A stretch of DNA of 64,000 nt from Strigops habroptila (GCF_004027225.2 NC_046358.1:65181028-65245027), one strand, 5' to 3'; counted from the first letter of the stretch, positions 1 to 14,109 are shown. A program made the numbers and translations. Notes: a model not told the origin generated them from the letters alone.

Positions 1-1033
1 AAGTCAAACAAGTTATTATAACTTGTTAAAGATGATTTGCAACTCCCACTCTTCACCTAGAGCAGAGAAAGCCTTCCACAGTGCACAGGTTGGAAAGCAG
101 CCTCTTTGGCTAGAGCTGGAAAAGCCTCCCTCCCCCATTTCTTTCTCTTTCAGCTATGACATTTCCTACAAGATTACATCACCAAATGCTGCCAGAGAAA
201 GCCTCCCTTTTGAGGCAGAAGCCATCCATCACATTGGGATCACAAAAGCTTATGAGGATTTTCAAAGTCAAAGAAAAGGTCTATCAGGCACTGAGAACCT
301 GTACGTTGCCTTGTATTCTATATTGGAGATCTTCAGATTACTAGTGGGCATCATTTCACCTGGTTTCGCTTAGCTCTATTTATATGAGCAATACTATAAC
401 CAGCTGCCAGGAGTGTGACTGACACACAACAGCTCAAACATCAGGGCTCCAGTGGCAATACAAGGTACAAGGCAAAAGGATTCTCATCTCATGCAAGTGT
501 GCCAAGACGGAAGTGAGGGAAAAGAGAATTTTAGGAAATAAAGGAAACAAAAGATCTAAAAAGCTATTAACAGCTATACTGATAACATTTTCAATCTTCC
601 AGGTCTGAGCATTTGGAATGTGCTGACTATCAGTTTACAACTACCCAAACTATGACCCACAAGCACTACACAGACCACATAACATCATGCTCTACATCAT
701 TCCAAGAGTTGATGCTCCAAACCTGCAGTGGAGCTCTAGTGGAGAGACTCTGAATACAAAACACAGGTGCATAAGCTGTATGCACACATGTTTTTTGTTG
801 CACCACTACAGCCCAGAAGTTGAACACAATCCTTCCTGCCTCCTCATCCTGTCATTTAGGCAGGATTACCGTGACCATTAAGCTACTTTACCAAATTCTG
901 CCTTCATACAATTTAACATAAGGCATACGCATCACTTCAAAGTTAGGTTTCTTGCAAGATGTTTTTCTTACTAAGACTTATTTCTTTCTTTTTACCTTTA
1001 TCTTTAGCTCCAAATACTCTAATTATTTGAAGT

Positions 1034-1180
1034 GCTTCCTTGACTACTATAGTTTTAATGTTTTTTCTCACAAGCTGTTGCTAGCATCTCCAAACTTACC
1101 TTCTCCCTTAACCAATCATTCTGCAATTAAGACGCAATTCACTATGAAAAATGATCTGTACTAAGTGATAGCTGAGAAAC
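1034..1180 (+). repeat. old dispersed repeat, copy 1
   Basis: Shares ordered blocks with 3039-3185: TTGACTRCTAYAG, GCTRACATCTCCAAA, TTATCTTCTCC-like, CATTCTG, CAACTCACTATG and CACTAAGTGATA. Roughly three quarters of the bases agree by eye over about 130 bp. No family recognised. Confidence 0.6.
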
Positions 1181-2257
1181 CAGAAACAAATTCATCACTG
1201 GTCTAACCTCCATCCCCATGTAACCTCAGATATCATTAATACCATTGGACTTCCCCAGCTCTTTATTAATTTCTTCCCTCAGAAAGGCCAAGTGCTGTTT
1301 TAACACTAGGGTAGAACAGGGAAGCTCAAGACATTGGAAATACCAGGTAGAAGTCTGAAGGTGACAGCTTTAAGTGCTCCAAAAGTGCAAAGCATTATTT
1401 TCTAACAATATATATATATAGCTAAAGAAGGAAAAAAAGTCTAAAAGATTAGGAAGACACTTTCCAACAAATCAGTAAGCATCTAGACAGCACCAAGAGA
1501 AAGGAAATTGAGAATATTTTCTTGTACAGAGCCAGAATTGCTGTTTTACTTGACCCACAGGAAGCAGGGAGTTGTATTTATGAAGCAAACGAGAGAGGAA
1601 AAAAAAGTAATTTTTAAAGCCAGGTAGTATTGCAATTTCCATTTCCATTAATAGAAGGGCATAAAATTGAGATATTTAGTAAATCACTAAACCCAAGAGA
1701 GGAGGAAGCCTACTGCTCCAAGCAGCAGTGCTTCCTTAGAGCCTGTTTAGAGAGCAGTGAATTCAAGTGCTTGATAACTATTTCTGCAGGACTGTATCTG
1801 AATCCCCAGTTCAGTGGGGAATACCTGTGTACACATCTGAAATGCAGATGCTAACACAGCAGTAACAGGAGAAAAAGCTAACTGCATTACCAACAAATGC
1901 CTCTATCTTCCGTGCAAGCTCAGGTCCACTATGCATCTCCTGTGCACAATTAAGTGGAAGATACCACTAGGCCCTAGCTCTAACTGAATTCAGATAGAGT
2001 ATCCCCAATGCTAAGTCCAGCTTCTGATAATGTATCCTCATCAACAACTTGGCTGCAGCTTCAAAATGCCTCAAAATGCTCAGGTCTTTCAAAATGCTGA
2101 GGCCTTCTAGGATTCTTCTTTTGTCAGCTGCCAGTCAAGAACGAGGGGACAGGCTAGGAAGAATCATGGCAAAGGCCAAGGCAAAGTACCAGCATTTGGA
2201 GGACTTGCGCCTATCCATTTACCTGCCTCACCACAGCCAAAAAGCCTGGGGAAAAGA

Positions 2258-2592
2258 AGGCTCCAGGGAGACCTTAGAGCAGCTTCCAGTGCCTAAGGGG
2301 GCTACAAGAAACCTGGAGAGGGCTTTGGACAAGGGCCTGCAGGGACAGGACAAGGGGGAATGGCTTTAACCTGACAGAAGAAGTAGTTCTTCCCTGTGAG
2401 GGTGCTGAGGCACTGGCGCAGGTTGCCCAGAGAAGCTGTGGCTGCCCCATCCCTGGCAGTGTTCAAGGCCAGGTTGGAGGGGGCTTGGAGCAACGTGGTC
2501 TAGTGGAAGGTACCCCGGCCCATGGCAGAGGGTTGGAATTGGATGAACTTTAAGGTCCCTTCCAACCCAAACCACCCTGTGATTCTGTGAAA
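2258..2592 (+). mobile_element. CR1 LINE 3' fragment
   Basis: Sense-orientation CR1 3' end: GGGGGCTACAAGAAACCTGG, then AGGTTGCCCAGAGAAGCTGTGG, and a terminus of TTCCAACCCAAACC followed by GATTCTGTGA. It is 5' truncated as usual for CR1. Confidence 0.92.
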
Positions 2593-3038
2593 TAGCTTTA
2601 AGAAATGCATTTCCCAAACTAATGCTTATTCACACTTTGACTAAAAAGCATGTGCTTTAAGAGCATCTGTGGGTATTGAGGAGAGGTTCAAAAACAGACT
2701 GGGAGAACCTGCTCCGTGGTGGGAACATTCCCATTTTTGAAGTATCAATATCACAGTCCCCTGAACATCATCTCACAGCAGTGGCTATCTACCCCTTAGC
2801 ATCAGTATCAGCAGGTATATGCCTGTGCATCTCTATCCTGAGGTAAACACGCAAAGACACTTTTTGAATATTTTAGATATTCAAACAGCATTCACAATCC
2901 CACACTATGCTGCCTTTTCCCCCCGGGAACTGGGTCTTTCACTTGCTGCCATCAGAATCATAGTGATCCAGGGCTATACTGTGACTCATGGTGCTCTCCT
3001 TTATATCAAAGGCAGGATCTTGCCACCATAATTAGTCC

Positions 3039-3185
3039 TCCTTTGACTGCTACAGCATTCTAGTAACTTTTTTATTAATAAGCTACTGCTAACATCTCCA
3101 AATTTATCTTCTCCTTAATCAGCCATTCTGGATTTCAGATGCAACTCACTATGTGGAAATAGCTGCACTAAGTGATAAAATGTTA
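3039..3185 (+). repeat. old dispersed repeat, copy 2
   Basis: Direct-orientation partner of 1034-1180, 2 kb away. Either a segmental duplication or two copies of an unidentified old element. Confidence 0.6.
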
Positions 3186-3460
3186 TCTGTTTGTGTTTAC
3201 ATAAAGGACTATTCATTTCATATTCAGGATCTAAAATACAGATAAGCCTTACTGCAGAGGCATAACCAGGAAAGCTCGCTACACAGAAGACCTCAGGGTG
3301 CCTATGATGGTTTTGTCTGCAAAGAGAATCAAGACATGCATATCAAATGTACCAGCCTATTTATGTCTAGGAGTCTCTCTCCTGGGAGAACTGGTTTAGA
3401 CAATACTTAGATCCTTTAATTATCTTCAAGGCCAGTCCCTGTTCCACAATCATATTTCAT

Positions 3461-3587
3461 AGAATCCCAGAACGGTTAGCGTCGCAAAGGACTTTAAAGC
3501 TCATCCTGTTCCAACCTCCTGCCATGGGCAGGGACACCTTCCACTAGACCAGGTTGCTTCAAGCCCCATTCAACCTGGCCTTAGCTA
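3461..3587 (-). mobile_element. CR1 3' terminal fragment
   Basis: Antisense copy of the CR1 terminus (CATAGAATCCCAGAA... to CAACCTGGCC), only about 125 bp. It faces the + copy at 2258-2592. Confidence 0.88.
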
Positions 3588-4707
3588 TCTAAACAGTAAC
3601 AGTTTCATCTAAGAGAAATATCCAGGAAGAACAGATGTCTTATTTTCCCCTAGGAATAGAAAATTCTTCACAGAAGGGGCAAGACAATCTTACTCCTTGC
3701 TGGGGGCCAAAATAAGTGTGAGTGACTACAGGCATTTATGACATAAACCATAAAAAAGGAACTACAGATAAAGACATTACAAACACATGCATGTAACTGC
3801 CACCAGAAAAACCAGCATGGTAGTAGCCAAAGACATGACTCATGCACAACAACAAAAATTCAAACGGCCTCTGGACCTCCCTTAAGTTATCAGACAGACC
3901 CTAATACAAGTAGTAAGCCAGCATTACAGCACAGGAAACTTCACAGGAACACACATGCCAAAACAAGTCACCAACACTGTGATCATTGACATTATCTTCC
4001 AGGTTCTCCCATCTCTTCAAATGGGCATAGACATATTTTTCCTGTTTACAGGAAGAGCATACACATCCCATTAGCAAAACTCTCAATGACACTATCAGTT
4101 TGTTTCTCCAGCTAACAATTTTGTGTGCAACAGACCACAGGCTAACACTGAACACAGAAGACCAAGTAATCCAGCCCATCTTTATGCTTTTGCTGATACA
4201 AGAAAGGAAAATAATGGGGAAAGGAACCACCCAGCAAACCCTGACCAACCTCAACAAAGAGCACAAAACCAGTTATCAGCAGGAATAGAGATGTAACTGC
4301 TTGAAAAATAGGAAAAAAGTGGCTGAGTATTCTTTACCTTGAACTACCTATACCAAGAAAGACCTACTTTAGAGACACTCCTCCAACTTAGTCACTTGAA
4401 CTAAGTGCATTTATATAAACTGACTTCACAATTTGATTAGATCTCTATGACCACTCTAATAAGGCTTATTTTAACCTTTTAAACTTCAGTTTCACTCTTC
4501 ATCACTAAGAACATGACTGAGCTTGATTGGAAGCTTGGAAAAGTGAATATTAACCCTAAGCTTGCAATTACACTAATGTAGCTGGTATTAATATTTCAAA
4601 GAAGGGGCTAATTTAGTTTGGAAGGAAGATCCAAAAAGCTACAAACTTTTGGGAAGCCACAACCCAACACCCCACCATAGTCTCTAAATTACAAATACAA
4701 GAGGAGG

Positions 4708-4737
4708 TCAGAGCACACCATCGCTGGTGTGCTCTGA
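4708..4737. repeat. perfect 13-bp hairpin
   Basis: TCAGAGCACACCA, four-base loop TCGC, then TGGTGTGCTCTGA. Fully complementary arms in otherwise plain intronic sequence. Confidence 0.85.
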
Positions 4738-6694
4738 TGGGCTCTATTGCACAAATACTGCTTTTAGAACCGATCGTTGGATCTGGAATAAAACTGATGG
4801 AAACATAAAGCCTCAGGAAACAACTGCACAGAAGAAACCTCTGAAAGTTATCATTAAGGCTACTAGATTTCCTTAAATTTGTGGGGAGGGGTGGAAATCT
4901 GAGCATCTTTCTATTTTGAAGACATAGTACTTGTCTCTTACCTGTATATGTGGTTCACATGACTGGAGATGACTGTCTTCCCTCAGAAAAGCGATGCAAG
5001 AGACTATGAAATACAAACTTCAATGGCAAATGTGTTATTTTCATTGCAACTACAACCCTTAAAATAAGTAGGTACTTCATTACAGAGAAACTGTCCAAAT
5101 CTTCTACTGATACTTGAGTGAGGAAGCAACAAGCTATCATTTATTTATTTATTTTAAGCTCATTATTTCTTGCAGTATTTGAAGCAGCTGGTAGAAGTAA
5201 TCCTTTGGCAAGGTCTATAAAGGGCTAAAATAATAAGTGGCTTTGCTACAGTAGACTACATACTTGAAACAAAAATGAAAGACTGAAACATGTAAATATT
5301 TGTAAACAAGAAGTTTTATACTTCCAAGTTGTGCAATAAACATGTATTTGTGTGCATACGTGCACACCACACATTAGTTCAGTGTGCTATAAACAGATCC
5401 CTTGTATTTTATACTTATAACTTTTTTCACAGACGGATTTTCATGTACCACATGCGTTTCTGCTGCAGTGCCCAGCACCAAGCCTGTACACAGCTGTATT
5501 ACAGATATGCCTTAAATATGAGCCAAAATGCTAAGGACACACAGTACAGCTCAGTGTAACATCCATACTAGTTGCTTGTTCTCCTCTGTGTCAGTAAATC
5601 ACACGTCAGCTGCACCCCAGAAGACCTCCTATAGTCTTCTTTCTGTATTTGTATGAGAGCACCATGATGTAACACATCACACATGCCACCTGACTCGATT
5701 GTTATGCTCTTATGTTCATGTAGTCATGGACGGCTTTCAAGACTCCTTTCTATTGTTTGAAATGCTTTATAAAGTCCTGTAAAATCAAGTGAAAATTCAT
5801 CATTTTCTTCTAGAAAGCTACCAGTTTAATTCCATCTGGGAAATCAGCTTACACAGGCCAAACAACTTACGGTGCACAGGGATAACACACTGCTTTGTAG
5901 TAAAAGGGAACAGATTACAGCAGTTTCACCAGAAGTTATTAACCACATAAGAAGACACAGTTGAAATCTCACACAGGTGGGATTACTGGAATGCCTGGCT
6001 GTGCTCTTCATTCAACTGCACTGGCAAAGACAAAACAGGGTACTTGGATCTAAATCCCATACTGAGAACGAGGAGTTCCAGCCCAAAAGATGCAGCCTCA
6101 ATTCTACTGACATTTGTTGCCATATTTTCTTTTTTAACCAAACTTCTCCTTGTACCTACATGAATATCATTAGGCCATATGAATCAACTCATCCTTCAGT
6201 GGACAGTTAACAAGTGAGATGTTTTCCTACTCTTAGAAGTCCATTGAAAAGAATATTTATTTGACAACACTCTCTCCAGGAATACATCAAATGATTCCTA
6301 ATGACCCAATGTTCATTTTGGGAGCTCCCAGTCTCATTTCATTTGTTCAGATGAGCATTGGATGCATCAAACTAAATATTTCAGATGATTTCTTGCTGAA
6401 AGAAGACTTCTGTAAGCATGTACTCAGCCCAGCTTGAGCCTTTAATAAGTTGCCTTTAATAAGTTTCTAGCCTCTCAGTTCAATATTAACCAAAAAAGAA
6501 GAATAAAGACAAGAGGCTTGAGTTTCACTACCCAAAGACCTAGGAAAGACCCCAACAGAAGGCAGCAGCAGTTTGTGCTGCTTGGCCTGTCACCCCAGAG
6601 ATTGCCCAGAACAAGATCTCTCTCCCCAAAGCCCAAATACTCCCTCTCACCTTTGAGCTTTAGACAGGAAACAATTTCATGAGAATATCTGGTT

Positions 6695-6695
6695 T

Positions 6696-6720
<25 letters not shown>
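6695..6720 (+). repeat. poly(A) run
   Basis: About 26 consecutive A residues with no recognisable retrocopy body in front of it. Confidence 0.9.
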
Positions 6721-6726
<6 letters not shown>

Positions 6727-7610
6727 TTCAAAGGCAAACCTTTTAATGGATTGTGACCTACTTTAAGTAAATTCATCTTCAGAACTTTGAACTTGACCTA
6801 ACATTAACTTGACCAAAGCAGCCAGCCATTTCCACTTCAGCTGGAAGCACTAAGTCATGACTCCCATTGCAGCTCTGTAAATAGCTTTACAGATGTTTCT
6901 GGAGGAGGCCAGACCTTTCCTTCAGGTGGCACTAAATTATGCAAAGGTTCAGATCACAGTCAGACTGAAGAGTTAGACTGGCACAAAATGCTGCTCAGAA
7001 TGGCTGCTTCCACCTCCACCCAGACATGCTGAGTTTTGAGTCTCAATGTTTTCACAAAATACCAAAACTTTATTTTTCTTAATATTCATGAGCAGAAGAA
7101 CTACAATCATTCAGTTTCTCACTCATATTTTGTTGTTGACATTTCTAGTGTTTAAAAAGTACACTTCTGGCTGAAGCCCTTTGCACAGGTAAGGCCCTTA
7201 GTCTGTCTTTCTATCTAGAAGAAAATTTATCTGTGAACATTTTCACATTGTGTCAAAATTGATGCAAAGACTAAGGGAGTACTGTCCATCAGACCACAAA
7301 TGCACAATTTCACATTTCATTTTGAAATCAAGCTAAACACGCTTATGACTCTGTCCTTTTGATCTTAGGACCCTGACACATACAAAGAATCTAGCAGGTT
7401 TAAATGAAAGGATATAGAAAAAGAATCACTGGTGCAGGTCTGATATGGTTCCTACTAGCTATGGAATTATAGGTATCAACTGACCCATTAGAATGCAAAG
7501 GTACATTAAAAAAAGCCTTATTTCAGGCTATTTATAGGCTCAAACCTTGTAGTAACAGTTACACTGTGAACCTGAGTAGCCACAACTACAGATGAAGTGG
7601 TTCTAGATAT

Positions 7611-8510
7611 AGAGTCATAGAACAGTTAAGGTTGGAAAGGACCTTAAGATCATCTAGTTCCAACTCCCCTGCCATGGGCAGGGACATGTCGCACTAAACC
7701 GTGTTGCCCAAGGCTCTGTCCAACCTGGCCTTGAACACTGCCGGGGATGGAGCATCCACAACTTCCTTGGGCAACCTGTTCCAGTGCCTCACCACCCTCA
7801 CTGTAAAGAACTTCTTCCTTATATCTAACCTAAACTTCCACTACAGTCTCTGATGAAAAGTCTCTCTCCAGCATCCTTATAGACCCCCTTCAGATACTGG
7901 AAGGCTGCGATGAGGTCTCCACGCAGCCTTCTCTTCTCCAGACTGAACAGCCCCAACTCTCTCACCTTCATACGGGAGGTGCTCCAGCCCTCTTATCATC
8001 CTCGTGGCCCTCCTCTGGACTCGCTCCAACAGCTCCATGTCCTTTTCATGTTGAGGACACCAGAACTGTACACAGTACTCCAAGTGAGGTCTCACAAGAG
8101 CAGAGTAGAGGGGCAGGATCACCTCCTTTGACCTGCTGGTCACATTTCTTTTGGTGCAGCCCAGGATACAGTTGGCTTTCTGGGCTCAAGCGCACACTGA
8201 AGCGGCTCATGTTCAGTTTCTCATTGACCAACACCCCCAAGTCCTTCTCTGCAGGGCTGCTCTGAATCTCTTCTCCACCCAAGCTGTAGCAGTGCCTGGG
8301 ATTGCCCCGACCCAGGTGTAGGACCTTGCACTTGGCTTGGTTCAACTTCATAAGGTTGGTATCGGCCCACCTCACAAGCGTGTCAAGGTCCCTCTGGATG
8401 GCATCCCTTCCCTCCAGCGTATCAACCGAACCACACAGCTTGGTGTCGTCGGCAAACTTGCTGAGGGCGCACTCAATATCATCCTGTATCTTTATATACA
8501 TCATATCCTA
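7611..8510 (-). mobile_element. CR1 LINE, longest copy in window, with ORF2 reverse-transcriptase remnant
   Basis: About 900 bp. The right half, read on the - strand, encodes the C-terminal part of the CR1 ORF2 reverse transcriptase, with the catalytic FADD motif in KFADDTKLCG followed by DLGVLVNEKL. The left half is the classic CR1 3' end. The reading frame is interrupted and the 5' end is missing, so it is dead. Its terminus abuts GATATAGAG at 7611. Confidence 0.95.
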
Positions 8511-10247
8511 GTATTTTTCAGTGCTAGCTAGTCAAATACCTGTTATCATCATTCAAAAGTGTAGAATGAGTATCCAGTAAAATCAACATACAATTAATAA
8601 AGAAGTTGAGAGGTAAAGGTTTTAAGCTACTCTCAAAATATTCAATGTTTGCATTAAGCAGTGTAACAGATGGCCCAGAAAGATTTTTTGTGGCTTTCAC
8701 CTAGCAGCCCAGATCTCTGCCTACACTAGACTTCATCACTAAACAACAGAGGTGCAAGAACTACATGTTAAAGCAAGACAGAATAGCCACAAGAACCTGA
8801 TGGGGCACCTGATGACAGCTCATGATCAAAATAAGCATTAATTGATTAAACTTTCAGGCTAACTTTCAACATGCATGTTCAAGGATAAGTCACACAGGTT
8901 GTTTTTGCCCAAGACAGGTATTTCAGCTACTAACCATACAGGTTGAGCAAGTAGAAAACACTTCTTTCTATCTACTTGCTTTTCCATTACTCTCTCACCA
9001 GTGTGTATTTGAAATGAACTCAAAATACTAAAAGGGACCCCTTTATGTGGTGAAATACAATGAACAATAATGCACTTAAGTTTTTCTACTAGGAAAGTAG
9101 CCTCTAGTGCAACCATTTGAGTGCTCACATTGGCAATAGACACAGTGCCCAATTTCCAACAGCACCACACCCACTTCCGAATTCAGTGAGAAAAATAATT
9201 TTATTTATTCTTTTTCAAACTGTCAGAATCAATATCACAAAGCAGCAATTCCCTAGCTGATAGGGAATATTTTCAACTGAGTATGAGTATTTCAGACTAA
9301 GCTATTAACTTGAAAAGGCTGAGAAAAGTAAGCATGCTAGCATAAGCCACTTCTGCTTTCCAAATCCCTTTCAGACTTGTCCCTGTGCACAACAGTACTC
9401 ACCTTTATAGAATTTAATGAAAATCTGAATATTTCTGATGGACAAGACTGTTTCGTGGCCGACAGTAATATACTGCTGGGAAAAGTACATCTTTGGAAGC
9501 ACAAGACTGGAAAACCCTAATGTTTTATGGAAAGTGTTTCTCCTGTTTGCTGACCTACTAGCAGGTCATCAGAAAGCATGACCACTGTGCATCATCTTCC
9601 TCAGTATCCTCTACATATATTTTAGGATCTTACCCTGGGTCTAAAATGGCAAGGATACTTCAAGTACAAGTTTAAAAGGAACAAAGAGCAAAATAAAGCT
9701 CCTTATGCCAGGCCTCAAATGAAAAAATACATTTTGCTTTGGAGTGTATTAGCGTAATCACAAGACCTTACTTCTGCAAATCAGAAAATTCTATTGCTCG
9801 CACAGGGAAACTTGTGGCAGAATACAAAGAATCTAGCTCAGACTTATGAGTTCCAAGTACCCAGGGAAATAACAGAGGCCTTTAGATCACCACTGGCAGG
9901 CTCCAGTAAAATGCAAATTAGATTGTGAAACAGACTACAACCCCCACTGAAAACCAAATACAACAATTCCTCATCTTTTTTCCATTTCTTTCACTAGTTC
10001 AGTGCTCAGTGTAGCACCAACACAGCTGATCTACCTCACCCAAAAATGGGATGGAGTGTACCCAGAAACACAGTAAGCCACCACAAAGCTGTTCTGTGCC
10101 AAGCTCCTTCCATCTCCATTTTCATAGCCTCAGTAGTGAAGCAAGGGACTGAGACCATCACTGTCACAAAAATGTTAGTGCATCTTTATAGGCAGAAAGA
10201 TCCAGGCAAAACCATCACCTTTCATTTACGGTTTAAGTTTTTTTTTT

Positions 10248-10278
10248 ATAGAATCACAGAATGGTTAAGATCATCAGT
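10248..10278 (-). mobile_element. minimal CR1 terminus
   Basis: TATAGAATCACAGAATGGTTAAGATCATC, an approximately 30-bp remnant of the CR1 3' end preceded by a T run. Confidence 0.6.
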
Positions 10279-11649
10279 TTACCACATCCCTTTCTACAAA
10301 GAAGAAAAGGAGTCCCTGTCCCAGAGATCTCACCATCTACTTAGACAAATGTAAGGATGAAGGTTGGGGGATGTAACAAAATGCAAAGATGCAGGTCACT
10401 AAGATTGACTGCTCAACAATTTAATACCGGTTACACTCTCCTTGTGTGTATAATTTTGAAATACAGCTCAGAGCCAAATAGTCAATAAGAGTAAATAACA
10501 ATTTGTATCATTTTTAGTGAGATCACTATATTGTTTCTCTCCTGTTACTGCATGCCTGCAAAACTAACTTGTGCCAACTAGGTTTTCTCTCCATGTGGCA
10601 CAAGATTTGTTATTCAACAATGTTTCCTTTCCAAGGCTGCAGTGAGAAAAGGGAGCAAATTTGTATCTTTCTTCCCTGTCATTTGCATTTCTTCATATAA
10701 AGATTTCCGCTCTGGTGTGAATTTTGTTTAAGTTAATGTTCAAAAATTATTTTCTCTGTTCCTGTAGCTTTATGTGAGCATATGTGGCAGCACACAGCTA
10801 CTCTAGAGCAAACTTTTAGACTGGGTAGGTTGCCTTTATTAGGATATTCAAAATAGGCTCGAGACAAATGATAAGCTTTCACACAGCCACAATCCTGTTC
10901 CATTGAACTTGCATCCCTCCCATCATCACCCCACATCACTTAACCCTACTGAAATATTCCTGCATTTTCTTTGTTGGCTGCTGCTTTTATCCAGAACTTT
11001 TCTGGATAAAAAACTCTGCTGTTCCTGAGTGAAGAGATATCCTCCTCTCGCCTAACCACTTACATCACCCAAGGAATTATCCCCTTAATTGCCCTAACAG
11101 TACACTAGCACTTAAATATACATATATTCTACCACTCAAGCTTGCCTGCCTGGAAGAGCAGATGATGCCCACTCAAGCAGCTTTTCCACACTCAGCTCCC
11201 CTATCAATTTCAATTCAAACTCCCCACTGAGAATGACTACAAAGACAGGGCTCCTGCAAACATTTATAGCATAATTCAACATGGTTAATGAAGTAACCAT
11301 GACACAAACCAGAAAGTACACCAGTTAAATACGTCGGACCTTAGCCACATCAATAGAAATTAATATATACACATAGATATTATCTAAATAATGAAATAAC
11401 TGCAGGCTCCGCATCAGTAAATAGCACAGCTGTAACTATACAAACAACCGCTTGAGTCCTGAAAGCTGAAGTAGTTTAACAGGCAATTACATGTTAACTT
11501 GATTTCAGGAAAAAATGGTGTGGAAAATCAGCATAGGTGACCTATCTTAGAGTTCAGTTTCACTTGAGTAGGTACAGTAACATGCAAACTACTTCATTGC
11601 TACCTGAAAGGAAAAAGGTTAAGCTTCAGGTTAAATGCCATCAATTTAA

Positions 11650-11685
11650 ATACATATATATACTTACGTATATATATATATAATG
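11650..11685 (+). repeat. TA-rich microsatellite
   Basis: Two runs of ATATATAT separated by CTTACG. Confidence 0.8.
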
Positions 11686-12922
11686 GCAACTGAAGGAAGT
11701 GTAGTTACATGAAAGGTACCCAAGTATGACAACTGTACTCATCTTTTAATTCCAGTCACCAGCTTCAGAGGTTTTACATACTGCCTAAGGAGATAAGTAT
11801 CTAGTATTGGGTACTTCTCAGTGCACACACTGGCAATTTCAAGCAGTTTGCATATAAAATCAAGCTTTCTGAACCACAGTCATCTCATTTTTACAAACAT
11901 TTGCTATCACTACATCTTTTAACATTTAAAGGGTATATGAAGCATCTAGTGAGTTAAAAGATTTTCTTCCTCACAGTAAAATCCTTTAAAAATATGCTTT
12001 TATGGTCAAATGCTCATATTTCAGTCACTATACACTGGGAAACTGATAGAATTTAACAGAACAATCCAATACTCTACTCCCATACCTACATATAAATCAT
12101 GCTGTAAACTACTACTCATCTCCTTGCTTTCCCAAAAGCAATACTCGAATTACAGTGTGTGAAATGAGTAACATTAGTCCCCTAATTAGATATTCTTTAC
12201 CCATTACTGAAAAATTGCTATTTGAAGCAATGGAAGTGTGCACAACACGTTATTAATCACTGTCAACAATGTGAAAGGTTGCAACGATAACCACTCATCA
12301 TCATAAAATCCAGGCAGGTGGCCAAAAAGAAGGGGGGAGTGTGGAAGGGAAACGATATCAAGTTATCATCAATAGTTATAATGAGTTTTTTGGCTTCCCA
12401 ACTTCAACACTCAAACATCTGACATACTGCCTAGATCTGCCTCATGAAAGCCTCGATTTCAGAAGGGTTTAACTGCACCACATTCTCTGTTAACACAGCA
12501 TATGTGGCAGTGCATTCCGACTGACAACGTGCTTGGACTGTAGACACACAATAAGTGAAGATATTGGAGTCTAAGTCTTGACTTTGAATAATTTGATCAA
12601 GTGCACAGTTATGATTTCCTCTCAAGCATTAAGGATGAAACTAAGCTATTAAACAGTCACAAACTTGTTATCTGTTATTTTTGACATGATCTGCAAAGGA
12701 GAAGGCATTATATTACAAATAAAAATAAACAGCCTTTATCCAGCCATCAGGCACAAATCAAGATTGACTGGTTTCATTATTTAGATACCACAAAAAACCC
12801 TAAGTTGGAATCCCCATTCTAGTTTTGTAAGAATAGATAAAAGAACGGAAGTTAACTGTAATAATGTAAAGAGCACTCTAGGTTACTAATCTTAATTGGC
12901 AACAAAAGATACCATTAATGTT

Positions 12923-12970
12923 CATTATAGGAATTAACTTGCAATGCATTATAGGAATTGACTTGCAATA
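12923..12970 (+). repeat. 24-bp tandem duplication
   Basis: CATTATAGGAATTAACTTGC and four more bases are followed immediately by a copy differing at two positions. Confidence 0.85.
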
Positions 12971-13954
12971 GAGTAATTTCAGCATAGTGTTCTCTTGCAG
13001 AAGAAAATCAATCATTCCAAACTCCCAAAAGAATTTGGGTATGATAACTGGACATCCTTTAAGTTTGCTAAAAACACATGCAAGCCTTAAGGAAATATAA
13101 TTACATCCTGTTGTATCCTCTAAGGACCACACTAACAGTCTTCATATTGCCTCTCCTCAGAAGGCACATCCTCAACTGGTCACCTAGGGCAGCAGTTACA
13201 ATACTCTCTGGAGCACTTCATGCAGTGAGAGGTTGTTAATAGCATATATTGAGGTTCATCCGGGATGGGGAGATGGCAGGGGGTCATCTTCCTGACCCCA
13301 GGAAGAGATGCAAGCCTGGTAAGCTACTAGGTAAATTAAGGACATTTACCAGTATTAACTGGCACACACAATACTTGCCAAGGCTGAGAATGACTGGACT
13401 CTGTCCTCTTACAGCCATTCCCTAGCCGATACTCTCCCACTCAGACAAGATTCACTGCAAAAAACAAAGGAAAATAACTTCTCGCCACTTTGAATATTTG
13501 AAGTATACCTACTGAAAAGGCTCACGCTGTAGAAGCTGAAATTGTAACTGCTCCTGTAGTTCATAGAAGCAGGACGCAAGAGAACACATGACTCCCTCCT
13601 CCAAAATCACGAAGACTATCAAGGAAATGAGAGGTTTATTTTGAAGTCAGATAAGCTGGTCAGCATGTCTAATTGCTTGATATGTGCACCTCTTCAGAGA
13701 CATTCAAAACATCTCAGACCAAAACCTTTGATCAGAAAGTCATCCTTCTGCACTTCAACTCACTTTTACTGTGCAGCAAACATTATTAGTCATGACACAT
13801 CACCTTAAGGCAGAAGAAATTAAAGGGATGAGGGAAGGAGAATGCATCCATCGTCCAGAACACATCAAGACTTGGTACTGACAGGAATTGTCTATACTTC
13901 AATACACAAATTAAAAGCCATCCACGGAACAGTAACAGCCATTTACAGACTATA

Positions 13955-14078
13955 TGGAGTGTGTTTTGGAGGGTTTTGTTCATTTGGGGGGTTGGCTTGT
14001 TTGGTTGGGGTTTTTTGGGGAGGAGGTCTTGGGGGGGTTTTTTTGGTTGGTTTTTTTGGGAGGTTTTTTGGGGGTTTG

Positions 14079-14105
<27 letters not shown>
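13955..14105 (+). repeat. G/T-rich tract ending in a T run
   Basis: Runs of 3-7 G alternate with runs of 3-7 T for about 120 bp and end in a long T run. The + strand has many GGG tracts and few A or C. Long open frames crossing it are composition artefacts. Confidence 0.85.

Positions 14106-14109
<4 letters not shown>

Noticed and set aside
3968-4037. 70-bp - strand segment (EKYVYAHLKRWENLED)
   Set aside because: The donor is weak and no family or NAV2 exon matches.
7152-7191. 40-bp + strand segment ending CACAG/GTAAGG
   Set aside because: Too short; no companion exon.
8046-8504. 152-codon - strand ORF
   Set aside because: It is the decayed CR1 reverse transcriptase, not a host gene.
9403-9472. 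70-bp - strand segment (YITVGHETVLS) with good acceptor and GTGAGT donor
   Set aside because: Lies in the NAV2 intron, matches no NAV2 exon, and is short enough to arise by chance.
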